A DNA stretch of 64,000 bases from Paracentrotus lividus (lineage: Eukaryota > Echinodermata > Echinoidea > Camarodonta > Echinidae). Shown here piece after piece: positions 48,566-59,911 of the stretch. Both the position numbers and the translations under genes were made by a program. The notes under the pieces are model-generated. The model was not told the DNA's origin. It saw nothing but the letters and a program-made list of their open reading frames with translations, and did no database searches. The stretch is taken from contig CALNVZ010003429.1 in the NCBI GenBank assembly GCA_940671915.1, positions 27,506,879 through 27,570,878 on the forward strand. The letters run 5' to 3'. The number at the start of each line of letters is the position of its first letter. Within the stretch, counting starts at the first letter, position 1.

Positions 48566-51500
48566 TACCCTAGGAGCCAAGGGCCTTTAATCAGCATTTT
48601 TGCTGGGGAAGGTTTGAAGGTCCTATCTAGAGTAAAATTTTGCGCTGATTCCAAAAATGTCACTCTTACTGACCGTACCCGTGACACTTCGGCCATTTTG
48701 GCAATTTTTTGTCCAAAAATGACCATTTTGGTCACTTGTGGTCAAGGGTATTTTATTTCTATAATTTTTGCCGATAAATGGGATTTTTAAAACCTATCTG
48801 ATGTAAAAATTTGCCCTGATTCTAGAAAAAGTAGTTTTATTGACTCGGTTGGTCATTAAAGGGGTCATTTTGGTCAATTTCGGCCAAATTTGTCGTTTTT
48901 ATCATTTTGGGGGCCAAAATTAGACCAAAATGACCATCAGAGTCAACCAAGTGATGGTCTTCCCACCCCCAAACCATTTTAAAAAACTTCCTTGGGTCTA
49001 AAACAATACTCCCATACCGTTGGTCATTTAGGCCAGTTTGACCGAAAGTGACCATTTTGCCATTTTGCAGGATTTTGCTATACAGGCCTATGTATTACGT
49101 GTATTAGTGTATACACGTGTATATGTAGATGTATTATCCTTTCGTTCAACTCATTTCACTAAAGAGTTGACTAGTGGTAGAGAAGTGGCAACAATTGATG
49201 CTGATTTCAAAAATAGAGGTCTTATTCAACCTAACCATCAGGTTGTGGTCACTTATTGGTCACTTATTGGCCGAAGGTTGACCATTAGCCCAAATGAAAT
49301 AAAAATACGATTAACAATAAATACAGTGCCTAAAACATAGTTAGACTGTGTCTCTAAGCACTTAACAGACAATTTTTTTAATATCATACCGGTCATCAGA
49401 AACAGATTTACCCCGCACACAATATGTGCACATTCTCCACTCCCTACTTAGCATGCTGACCATGAACTATTAAAAGAACAGGAAAAAAATGTTTGATACT
49501 TGCTTTCACAACAAAAGGCATGCACAAATATGACAAGCCTGAAAATCTGTGGTATTTCCTTTGATTTAATCAAAGTAATGTCCACTGTGGCGGTTCTTAC
49601 CACTTTGACCCGCAGTGACCATTCCTATATGCAAATGGTCAGTGTGGGTCAAAATGGTAACAACCGCCAAAGTGGATACAAATAATTTACCTTTTGCCCG
49701 CACTGACCATTCCTTTATCATGAATATGCAAATGGTCAGTGTGGGTCAAAATGGTAACAACCGCCAATTAAGTGGATGCAAGTAATTTACCATTTAGTCT
49801 ATAACGCAACTCTTGTATTGAGTTTAATGTTTGTAGATGCTCATCCCCGTTAAAACTTCTTGTTTTCCCCACTCAAATATTTCTGGCCACTTTGGCCGCT
49901 TTTTGGTCAAAGGTACCTAAGCACTAATTTTTTGTCATTTTTAAAATTCTAAATAGAATAAGATTTCAATCACTAAGCGTATATTGTAAATTTGTATATA
50001 AAGAATAACAATCGTGTTATCGCCATGATGTTATAATCACTCACAGTAAGAGTAAATTCCAATCTGATCATACTAATTTAAGATGACCAATAGTGTAGTT
50101 TCCATAGCAACATGAATTCTATATAATGACTTATGTTTCATGTGACTTCAAATACACATATCCGTGATCTGATGACGATTTGGAATATCGCAATTGAAGA
50201 AGAATGTCATGAAAATGTATTTCAACGACTTTCAATGACTTGACCATTTTAGCAAAGCCAGTTATTATGTTGCTTGACATGTGTCATGAGCGAGTCCAGT
50301 GTCCTTAACCAAGGCTCCAGCAATGCCTTCCTCTCAGGAAAGCATTTCAACCAGGCGAGGAGAATACATACCCTCCTGGAAACAAAATAATTAACTGGCA
50401 ACTAATGAATATTGTAACGTTAAGGGTAAATGAGAGCCACAAATATTTGGTCAAGATCTTGAAGGATGTCTAGTGGGTCATCTCCATCTCCTGAAAGGAT
50501 GGAAGAAAGTGCCTACAACTTCTTCAAGTTGTCTTTGATCGTTAATGCCTAGACGCCCCGATGGCAAACAAGGTTTTAATTGTATGATAAATTGCATGAA
50601 CGTGGTTGACATTATTTACTAGTCATTAGAGCCGTGAGAATCATGTTGATCTTTTCACATTCTTGATAGGAGAAACAGCGTCTTCTTTCATGAGAACTGC
50701 CACAATAATTATTATGCATGCCATTATGTGCCTGTATATACTATCTTGGGTCCTGTACATGGATACCACTCATCCTGAAATAATGGAACAACTTATACGA
50801 GATGGCTTATCTGTGTCTTAGAAGTTGTCATCGATTCATTTGCAAGGCAGCTAGTTGACCAATCTGTGGACACCTCCATCATGGCTGCTACAGGATCTCG
50901 ATGACCAAGCAGGGAATATCTCTACTAAAATCAGAGAGCAGGCTATAGAAGCATTAGTAGTCAATCATCTTTTTGACTTGGCAGAATCCTTCACTTAAAT
51001 TATAAGCAAGGGTCTTTCTAACCTTGAAGGGTATTTTATATATCCCCGAAGGAATGAGTTTGTACCATTGCCCAAGAGGTTTAGCATGTCGTTCTTCACA
51101 TCACCAGGCATCTTTTATCTTTCTGCTAGAAAGCACAGTTCAGTATTATTGGTCAAAGACTCTTCAAGTGAACAACTCTGGTGTCAATATCTTGCACTCG
51201 TTCAAGTCTCCATGTAACTTCTTGTCCTTGGACCTACTAAGTTCATGGCTTGGATCAAGACCACTCTAAAGGACCCAAATATAAAGTATATACAAGCACA
51301 TAACGGCATGCTTAATTGTGGCAGTTCGCTTCAAAGAAGACATTGATTGTTTTTCCTATCATGAATGTGAACAGATCAACATGGTTCTCACAGCTCTACT
51401 GAACTGTAAACACAGAGTTAAACATGTCCACTCATTTCATCCCAAAGTGGATTTACACCATGTTTGTCACACTAGTGTCTTGCAGAAATGATCAAAGACA

Positions 51501-53398
51501 ACCATGACGGAGTTATAGACACTTTCTTCCAGGAGATGACTGGACATCCTTCAAGATCTTGACCAAAATATCTGTAGCTTTCATTTGCCTCTTCACATTA
51601 CCAGAAGACTTCAATATGTTATCATGAACGATAAGTATTCAAGAGGACATGACTTCTCCACCCTATTTGAAATGTTTTCCCGATAGAAAGGCAATGAGGA
51701 CATTGGTCATGTTGGTTTATAATACTGGACTCGCTCAGGACACATATCTAGCAACATGAAAACCGCCTTTGTTATAATGGTTAAGTCATATATGACATTT
51801 TAATGACATTCTTCTTTAATTATTATATTCCTTGGGGATATTTCAAATCGTCAACAGATCATGCAGATATACAATTATATAGTCATATGAAAATTAATTA
51901 TATCACTATCTAGATTTCATGTTGCTATGGAAATCATATAATTACTGGTCAGCTTGGGTCAGCATGATCAGCTAGGAATTTTCTCTTTCTGTGTTTTGCT
52001 TACACGATCATGCCGCTTTTACAATTTTTATTCTTTGCATACAATTTAAACAATACAGACTGAGTGATTGAAATTGTATTTAAAAAAAAAAAAAAAAAAA
52101 AAAAATGACATAAAATTATTGCTCAACTTTTGACCCAAAAGTGGCAAAAATAACCAGACTTAATGTGTGCGACAAACAATCAGTTTTTAACGCGGATTGG
52201 CATTAACAAACATTGAAATCAAGACAATTAGTGCATTGTAGACTAAATAATGGATTACTGTATACACTTTGGCGGTTGTTGCAATTTTAGCCCACATTGA
52301 CCATTTGCATATAGGAATGGTCAGTGCGGGTCAAAGTGGTAAGAACCGCCACAGTGGACATTACAATGATTAAATCACAGGAAATACCACAGATTTTCAG
52401 GCTTGTCATATTTGTGCGTGCCTTTTGTTGTGAAAGAAAATATCAAACATTTTTTTTTGTTCTTTTAATAGTTCATGGTCAGCATGCTAAGTAGGGAGTG
52501 GAGAATGTGCACATATTGTGTGCGGGGTAAATCTGTTTCTGATGACCGGTATGATATTTAAAAAAAATTGTCTGTTAAGTGCTTAGAGACACAGTCTAAC
52601 TATGTTTTAGGCACTGTATTTATTGTAAATCGTATTTTTATTTCGTTTGGGCTAATGGTCAACCTTCGGCCAATAAGTGACCAATAAGTGACCACAACCT
52701 GATGGGTAGGTTGAATAAGACCTCTATTTTGAAATCAGCATCAATTGTTGCCACTTCTCTACCACTAGTCAACTCTTTAGTGAAATGAGTTGAACGAAAG
52801 GATAATACATCTACATATACATGTGTATACACTAATACACGTAATACATAGGCCTGTATAGCAAAATCCTGCAAAATGCCAAAATGGTCACTTTCGGTCA
52901 AACTGGCCTAAATGACCAGGGCAGTCCAAATATGTTAGGAAAACGGTATGGGAGTATTGTTTTAGACCCAAGGAAGTTTTTTTAAATGGTTTGGGGGTGG
53001 GAAGACCACCACTTGGATGACTCTGATGGTCATTTTGGTCTAATTTTGGCCCGCAAAATGATAAAAATTACAATTTCTGGCTGAAATTGACCAAAATGAC
53101 CCTTTCAGTGACCCACCGAGTCAATAAAACCACTTTTTCTAGAATCAGCGCACATTTTTACATCAGATAGGTTTTAAAAATCCCATTTATCTGCAAAAAT
53201 TATAGAAATAAAATACCCTTGACCACAAGTGACCAAAATGGTCATTTTTGGACAAAAATTGGCAAAAATGGCCGAAGTGTCACGGGTACGGTCAGTAAGA
53301 GTGACATTTTTGGAATCAGCGCAAAAATTTACTTTAGATAGGACCTTCAAACCTTCCCCAGCAAAAATGCTGATTAACGGCCCTTGGCTCCTCGGGTA
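48566..53398. mobile_element. 4.83-kb giant foldback element (TA-flanked)
   Basis: The left end CCCTAGGAGCCAAGGGCC and the right end GGCCCTTGGCTCCTCGGG are inverted and flanked by TA. The outer about 1.2 kb of the two arms (48,568-49,800 and 52,255-53,396) is nearly identical. Homology continues inward at lower identity to about 50,770 and 51,250, e.g. TTGGTCAAGATCTTGAAGGATGTC-type and CATGTTGATCTxTTCACATTC-type blocks in both arms. About 480 bp of spacer remains. No recognisable transposase; the short frame at 51,024-51,269 has no known motif. It resembles the long-inverted-repeat foldback class known from sea urchins (TU elements), by structure only. Confidence 0.85.
49590..49790 (+). repeat. 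Duplicated subterminal hairpin in the left foldback arm
   Basis: GGCGGTTCTTACCACTTTGA...TGACCATT, a short loop, then AATGGTCAGTGTGGGTCAAA...AACCGCC forms a hairpin. In the left arm the second half is repeated once more (49,696-49,770); the right arm has a single version near 52,270-52,360. Confidence 0.7.
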
Positions 53399-54070
53399 AT
53401 GTAGAGTGAAGGGATTTTTTTAAAGTAAAAATAGCTTGCACATTTTATATTCTATTGAGACATTTCTAGCTGGCAAATTTATGAAAATGTAAGAAATTTA
53501 AATCGAACATGATATTATTTCATAAATGCTTATTTTACAATACTCAGTGCTTTCTTCCATGTAGATCATATCTAATAAAGTAAATATACAAACTTTGTTC
53601 ATGTCTTCTGCAGATTTTCATGGTGAATGAGTCGTGTAAGTAGTCACAAAGAATGAAAGATTTCGGTGTTATGCTATGTGATAAACATGATAAAGTGCTA
53701 TTGAACCATTCGCAATCCTGTAAATGCTGACACCTATGTTTGCAGTTGTTAATACTCCTGACTATAAAAATAGAATAATTTTTTTTAGTCGATATCTCTT
53801 CCTCTTGAAAGAATATATTTCCCTATTCTTGATCTTTCAAGAGAATCCTTGTTGTATGCACTCCTAGCATAAAAGTCTCCCTGCAAACCAATCGAAATTG
53901 TTGTTTCAAATCTGCAAGTGATTGTAAATTTTTATGTCACGGGGCACATACTTCCCTTTTTCTTAACTCCAAATATTCCTTGTTTTAACACCAAAACAAA
54001 ATAATTAAAATAGTTTCGTGTACGTCTTTTAAACGAAAATAATTGAAATCCCATTCTTTCCCGCCCTTCA
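53399..54070. other. Intergenic, nothing recognised
   Basis: AT-rich single-copy-looking sequence between two foldback elements; no supportable coding or RNA gene. Confidence 0.4.
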
Positions 54071-54071
54071 T

Positions 54072-55348
54072 TAGGCCAAAAAAAAAAAATTGTTTGGTTG
54101 TCCAATGAATGCCTTTTTTCAAAAATCGGGTCGGTCGGTCGGGTTTTTTTTTTTTTTTTTTTTTTTTTTTCCTCCCATTGAAAAACAAAGAAAAACAAAG
54201 AAACGAATGACTTCCATTTTTTAGATCACTTTTACGTTTTATTGAGTTAAGTAAAATGGGACTGCATGGAAAAATAACACATGTTATAATACTGTTTTAT
54301 GAAAAATACACTGTCCGTCATAAAGGTGGAATATTTTTTTGCCGCTATAGCGACATGACTTTGCTCTGACTTTAATTTCTTGAATATGTTTGTCTCTGCT
54401 TTTACTTTTTGGGACCCTGGCTATATCTTGGACATTCTCCCAACCATTCACGTGGACCTTTTTCCGAAAAGGTTTGGTCAACCCCCGTGATGCCCATTTT
54501 TGTCAATTTTCCTCATTTTGGGGCCCCTTTTTATTTCCCGGCCAATCAAGCCCCCCTCAGTCCTACCCCCAGGAAACGCGACTGTGGTGTACTGTTTTAT
54601 ATTGTTCTTTAAGTTAAATCTAAATTTCTGGGGACAGGCCTAGGTCTCTTGTCTAGGGAGGGGTTGAAGTAAAAAACGAGATTGGTGAAAATTCGGAATA
54701 TTTTATTCCATCTTTATGCTGAAAACAAAAGAAATGAAAAACCACCTTTAACCCTTAAATATCATAATTTTCCCCTTAAATTTTGTTTAGCCTTGATGAC
54801 AAGGCTGTAAATAGTCATTATTGATAATATCTTATTTAGATTTATGTTTGGTTGAGATTTTACAATACAATTTAGGGAAGATAGAAATTTCCATGGTGTA
54901 AAAATGAATAAAATGAATGTTGAACCCCAATCAAAATAAATTTTGACCCCTCCCCTAGACAAAAGAGTCGAGCCTGTAACCATAAATCTAGATTTAATTG
55001 AAAGAACAACAACAAATCTCCACCTCAGACGTGTTTCCTTGGGGTAGGACTGAGGGGGCCTTGGTGGGTCGCGTGAACAAAAAAGGGCCCCCAAAATAAG
55101 AAAAAATGACGAAAATGGCCATCTTCTGGGGGTGACAAATTGTTTTGAAGAAAAATCCCCGGGAAGGGTTGAGGGAGCGTCCAAGATATACCCAGGATCC
55201 CATAAAGTGAAAGCGGTGACAAAACACATTCAAGAAATTAATAAAGGAGCAACATAATGTCGCTTGAGCCAGAAAAAAATATTCCACCTTTATGACGAAC
55301 AGTGTATATACAAATAAATATGAGCTGTGTATTTTCGGCGTTTGGGTG

Positions 55349-55386
<38 letters not shown>

Positions 55387-55465
55387 TTGGTCGGGTCGGG
55401 CCGTTTTCAGAGGGTCGGTCGGTCGAGGACAACCAAACAAATTTTTTTTTTTTGGCCTTACTTTA
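54072..55465. mobile_element. 1.4-kb foldback palindrome with almost no spacer
   Basis: GGCCAAAAAAAAAAAATTGT...GGTCGGTCGGTCGGG and poly-T on the left mirror poly-A, GGTCGGTCGGTCGAGGACAA and AATTTTTTTTTTTTGGCC on the right. Inside, ACTGTCCGTCATAAAGGTGG pairs with CCACCTTTATGACGAACAGT. TATATCTTGGACATTCTCCC pairs with GGGAGCGTCCAAGATATAC, and GGACAGGCCTAGG...TTGTCTAGGGAGGGG with CCCCTCCCCTAGACAA. The fold centre is near 54,800. Confidence 0.8.
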
Positions 55466-58093
55466 ACTCACAACAAATATGTTATTTCGAAGAAAAATGA
55501 TATCAGTAGCCTATGGTGATATCCGAAGCCTTCCTGTGGAAAGGAATTCATATAGTCCTGTATAAAATCAGTTATAATTATTTCTTCCTGTATAATATCA
55601 AATTATATTTAATCACTCCTCTCCTCTTCTTTTTTTCCTTCTTCTTCTCCAGACGAGTGACTCTGTCCCCTTCAAGACTTTTGCAAACTTCTTGAGTGTG
55701 TAATGACCCCCATTACATCCATTCGAGTGCCATTTACAGTAATTCTGGGATACCCAGAAGTTATTAAGATATCTGAGACTTTGAATCAATGCCTGCACCT
55801 AGTATAATAAGGTAACATAGATGCATACGCCTATTCAATTTATCTATAGGCCAGTATATCATTTTGTAATATAAAATTTTATAATGTGGGAACACAGGGC
55901 GTTGTTAATTTGATGGACAATGTTTAGATTTAAAAAAAAAATTGTGAGGTAAAAAAACAACGTCAAAAACAACATCCATTCCCAATCCTACTGTGTACCT
56001 AGGTCATTTGCATTTGTGGTGCCTTACAATTTTAGAATCTATCAAAAAAATTCAACTTTGTAAATAATTTAGAGTTTGTATTCATCTGGCTAGTGGATTT
56101 GATGCCGTATGGTCACCAAAAAATACCGATGAGCGTGGGATTTTGCAGATAATGTGTTGCATCGGACGAAAGAACAAGGAGGCCACACTGCTCTGCCAAA
56201 ACGCAAAGAATCGCCGAATTTGTGTTTTTTGTCTTCTGTACGTGTTGTGTCGAATCGGGAAGCCGATGTATTTCGTCAATGTTGATCACCAGTTGCTTTG
56301 CTCTGTAAAGAGATATAATAGAGCGTTCTCAGAACATGTTCTGAACAAAGACGATTTTCTGGACATTTTTTTCGTTGAGAGAGAGAGAGATTAAAAATCC
56401 TCATTCGGTTTTGACCCGAATGGAAGGGATATTTGAGTGCATTCGAACTAATGACTATAAATTTTTATTTAAAATGATATAAATGTCTTTAACCAATAAT
56501 TCAACTCAAAGAATGGTGTGTATTAAATCAAAATATAAATCCTAAGTAGGTCTTCACTGTGAAAGAAGTTTACAGAAATTATGATTCTAAGTGTTCTGTT
56601 CGAAAAAGGTGCAAAAATTTTAAGTTACTAGAGGGTTTTAGCAATATATCCACGTAAGTGCTTATTCCAAATGCGGGGACCAGAATACAATAATTATGGA
56701 ATAGGAACTAAAGGACTGAGGGTCAGAGAAAAGTAGCATAAACAAACATACTTGGCTCGTGAGGTGTGTCTGAACGTCAAGTTGACAAGAATTGATAACT
56801 GTAGAAGGGAGTGGTCATCGGTCTCCTTGGGTTTTTCTTCTCATCCATGTTGCTATGTCGCTCCTCCGAATGATGCAGATTCTGGCGTTGCACATGCCCA
56901 AGCCTCCATTAGTCTCTGGCGCTATAGATGCTTCATTCAGGTTTTAGCCTACCATCGTCACATTCGTCTGAGCCACTTTAAGTTGCTGACCTACCCTACT
57001 TAATATTTACCAAGGTGAAAAGAAAAAGAAAGGAGAAAGCCTCTAACTTCCAGCTAGGGCAGACGTTGGTTAGAATTGTTAGTAAAGAGAGAAGGGTACG
57101 GGTTAGTTTGACCATGACCAGGCTAATGTGGGATCCTCTGTTGAGAATCCGACTGCGCGCTCTATAGGTACAAGTTAACATTCACAAAACAAACGAGCAA
57201 CATATTGAAAAAAACAACTTGAGCTTAACCCTGTCACACCGACAATCCTAATTCTTTGACCAAAAGTAAATAAATGCATTAATTCCAATGGCCAACCCCC
57301 TAATAGGGCAGGTTCTTTTTTGTTTTCCTTTTTTTTTCTCTCTTCTTTTTTAAAAGATATACTATTACCTTACGTGTTGATAATCTCCGGCTATTATGGT
57401 CTTAAACCTTTTTAATGGTGGTAGCGGTGGGATTCAAATCCTTAATGAAATGAATGGTGGTTTGACCGGTCCGATCTGGTTGAAGTAGGTTTGCCAGTGT
57501 TGCTTGGGTATTGCTCTTATCATGGACAACATAAAAGAAACAAAAGTACACATATAGTTCAAACAAACAGTTTGACATCGACATTGAACGGAAACCGTTA
57601 CGGGATTTTCCACGTTTCTTGAATCGAATTCGAGGGGTGGTGCTCCATGAATATCCTCACATTTTTGTTTGTGAACTGTCGTCATTATAGCAACAAGTTC
57701 ATGACGTTAGGATCGTTTGGATTTGGTTAGTTGTTTTTACCTGAACATAATCAAGTTTGGTTGAATAAAGATATGTGAAGTGATTTCCGTGAACGCCAAA
57801 TTAGTGATACCAGGAGAATCATAAACCCAAACATGTGATGCCGAAAATATGGACAGCGCCACCCTACGTCTCCTGATTCAAGAATTGTGGAAAACCTTAC
57901 CTTTATCCAGAAACTAGGCAGAGATGAAAATCCAAGAAGGTTAAATCATCTGAAAAAGTGAAAGGGTTAAGTTAAATGCCCTAACCACACCGGCAAACCA
58001 AGACCAAAAACATCAAGGTATATATGTAATTCGAAGTAAAGCAATACTTTGCTGGAGTTCTTTGACATTCTGGACCTGGCCTAGTCAGTGTGA
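55466..58093. other. Intergenic / possible 3' part of the lectin gene
   Basis: No convincing exon was found on either strand. I looked on the minus strand for a membrane-anchor exon of the lectin gene and found none that I can defend. The + frame at 56,143-56,394 and others are unsupported. Confidence 0.35.
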
Positions 58094-58947
58094 CTAAGGT
58101 ATTATAATATTACCTTGAGGTTGCTTCGTCGTGATCATCATCGTTGTCGTACTTGGAATGCCTGTTGTAGTCTCCGTTGTTGTGAGTGCATCTGAACTTA
58201 CACCATGAGTTGATGGGTACGTTGACGGGTCGTTCGGAACTGTTGTTGGGTTGGCCGTTGTTGTTGTAGGGTCAGTTGATACTGTTGTAGGGTCAGCTGA
58301 TACTGTAGTAGGGTCACTCGTTGTTGCTTCGGCCAATACTGTAGTAGGCTCACTCGTTGTTGTTGCGGCCAATACTGTAGTAGGGTCACTCGTTGTTGTT
58401 TCGGTCAATATTGTAGTAGGGTCACTCGTTGTTGTTTCAGTCAATATTGTAGTAGGGTCACTCGTTGTTGTTTCGGTCAATATTGTAGTAGGGTCACTCG
58501 TTGTAGTTTCGGCCAATACTGTAGTAGGCTCACTCGTTGTTGTTGCGGCCAATACTGTAGTAGTGTAACTCGCTACTGTTGTGGGATCCTGCGGTACAGT
58601 TGTCGTCACGGCAGGTGTTATTGTGGTTGGCTCCGTAACGGCAGAAGTCGTTACGGTTGTGATGACCGTTGTTGTAGTGTGTGTTGTGGTGCTAGCTGTT
58701 TCAGTGGATGTCGTCATCCCCGATGTTGGTTGTCCAATCGTCGTCATTGTCATGGTGTTATTCGTAGACATCAATTCTGTGGTCACCGACTGCGTAGTAG
58801 AGTTAGTTTCTGTTGTCATGTTGGTTGTTTGTTGGGTAGTATAATTGGCTGCAACTGTAGCGTTGTCTGTTGGTTGCATAGATGTAGGTTCGTATGTACC
58901 AGATTGGGCTGTTGATGAAATGTTGGGCTCGCTATACGTTGTACTTC
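58094..58947 (-). CDS. Lectin-mucin gene exon 6 (Thr-rich stalk)
   Basis: The acceptor CTGGCAG precedes the exon; the split codon gives Gly in [15 protein letters not shown]. The stalk continues with many NxT/S sites and TTT runs, then seven or so 36-bp units ([12 protein letters not shown] and variants [12 protein letters not shown]) at about 58,320-58,560. The frame ends [10 protein letters not shown]-stop at 58094, unless the donor at 58113-58112 is used. The + strand Val-rich frame over this exon is its antisense shadow. Confidence 0.8.
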
Positions 58948-59833
58948 CTGCCAGAGAGATGTATATAGAAAAGGCCAGTGAGGAACAATGGATCGACATG
59001 ATGGGGAAAGGAGAAAAAATATTTTTTGAATAAAGAATATTAATCAATGTTCATGACATTCTTATTTTGTTGACTGGTGACGGAAAGGCGAAGCACGTTG
59101 CACTTAATGAGAGATCATAGAATATATAAAATTTCTGAGATATGAAGCCAAGGCCATACCAATGATTATGTACAGAGCACGCAATGACAGAATTTGAATT
59201 CGTGTGCTTTTGCAAAATATTATAACTTGTGTGTTGATTTAATTCTTCCAATGGATTTGAGAATTTGAATTTCAGTGGTTATTTCGGGTTTGGACTCTTA
59301 GTAGATCATAATTCTTGGCTCACCATTGTTATGGTGACAGATGAAATAGTTAACGGTTTCGTTGCAGTCAAATTGGAACCATCCACCATTTTCATATGTT
59401 TCCATGACGACACAAACATATGGTTCCGAGCCGTTGTAGGTTGTTAAAAAGTTGGTATAATTCACCTCCCAGTAAGTGCCGAACTCTACGCTAACGTAGT
59501 ATGGTGTTCCGGTACTCGATACGTCAACTTGCTGAACTCCAATCCAAGCGTTGGTAGCACTGATTTTTTTTTTTTTTAATTTTAAAAATATTTAAAATAG
59601 AATCATTATAATAGTATAAATACTTTTTAAAAATCTTCTTTTTTTATATATCTTTCTTATCACATAATATACATGCACAAAATATCGCACTTGTATTTCT
59701 GTAACTAAGTTCACCCACGACTGGGGATCGGTATTCAGAAAAATAAGAGAATGTGTGTGTGTGTGTGTGTTGTGTTGTGTGTGTGTGTGTGGTCAGGGAG
59801 AGAGAGAGGGCGCGGGAGTGTGTGAGGTTGTGG

Positions 59834-59866
<33 letters not shown>

Positions 59867-59872
59867 CATGTG

Positions 59873-59911
<39 letters not shown>

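Noticed and set aside
51024-51269. Transposase fragment inside the foldback
   Set aside because: No catalytic motif or family similarity that I can see; the frame is short and partly covered by the arm repeats.
56143-56394. Cys-rich 83-aa frame as a downstream lectin exon or small secreted peptide
   Set aside because: Wrong strand for the lectin gene, no signal peptide, no fitting splice phase.
58251-58915. Val-rich open frames on the + strand
   Set aside because: Exact antisense of the Thr-rich lectin stalk (ACN codons read as GTN-type codons on the other strand).
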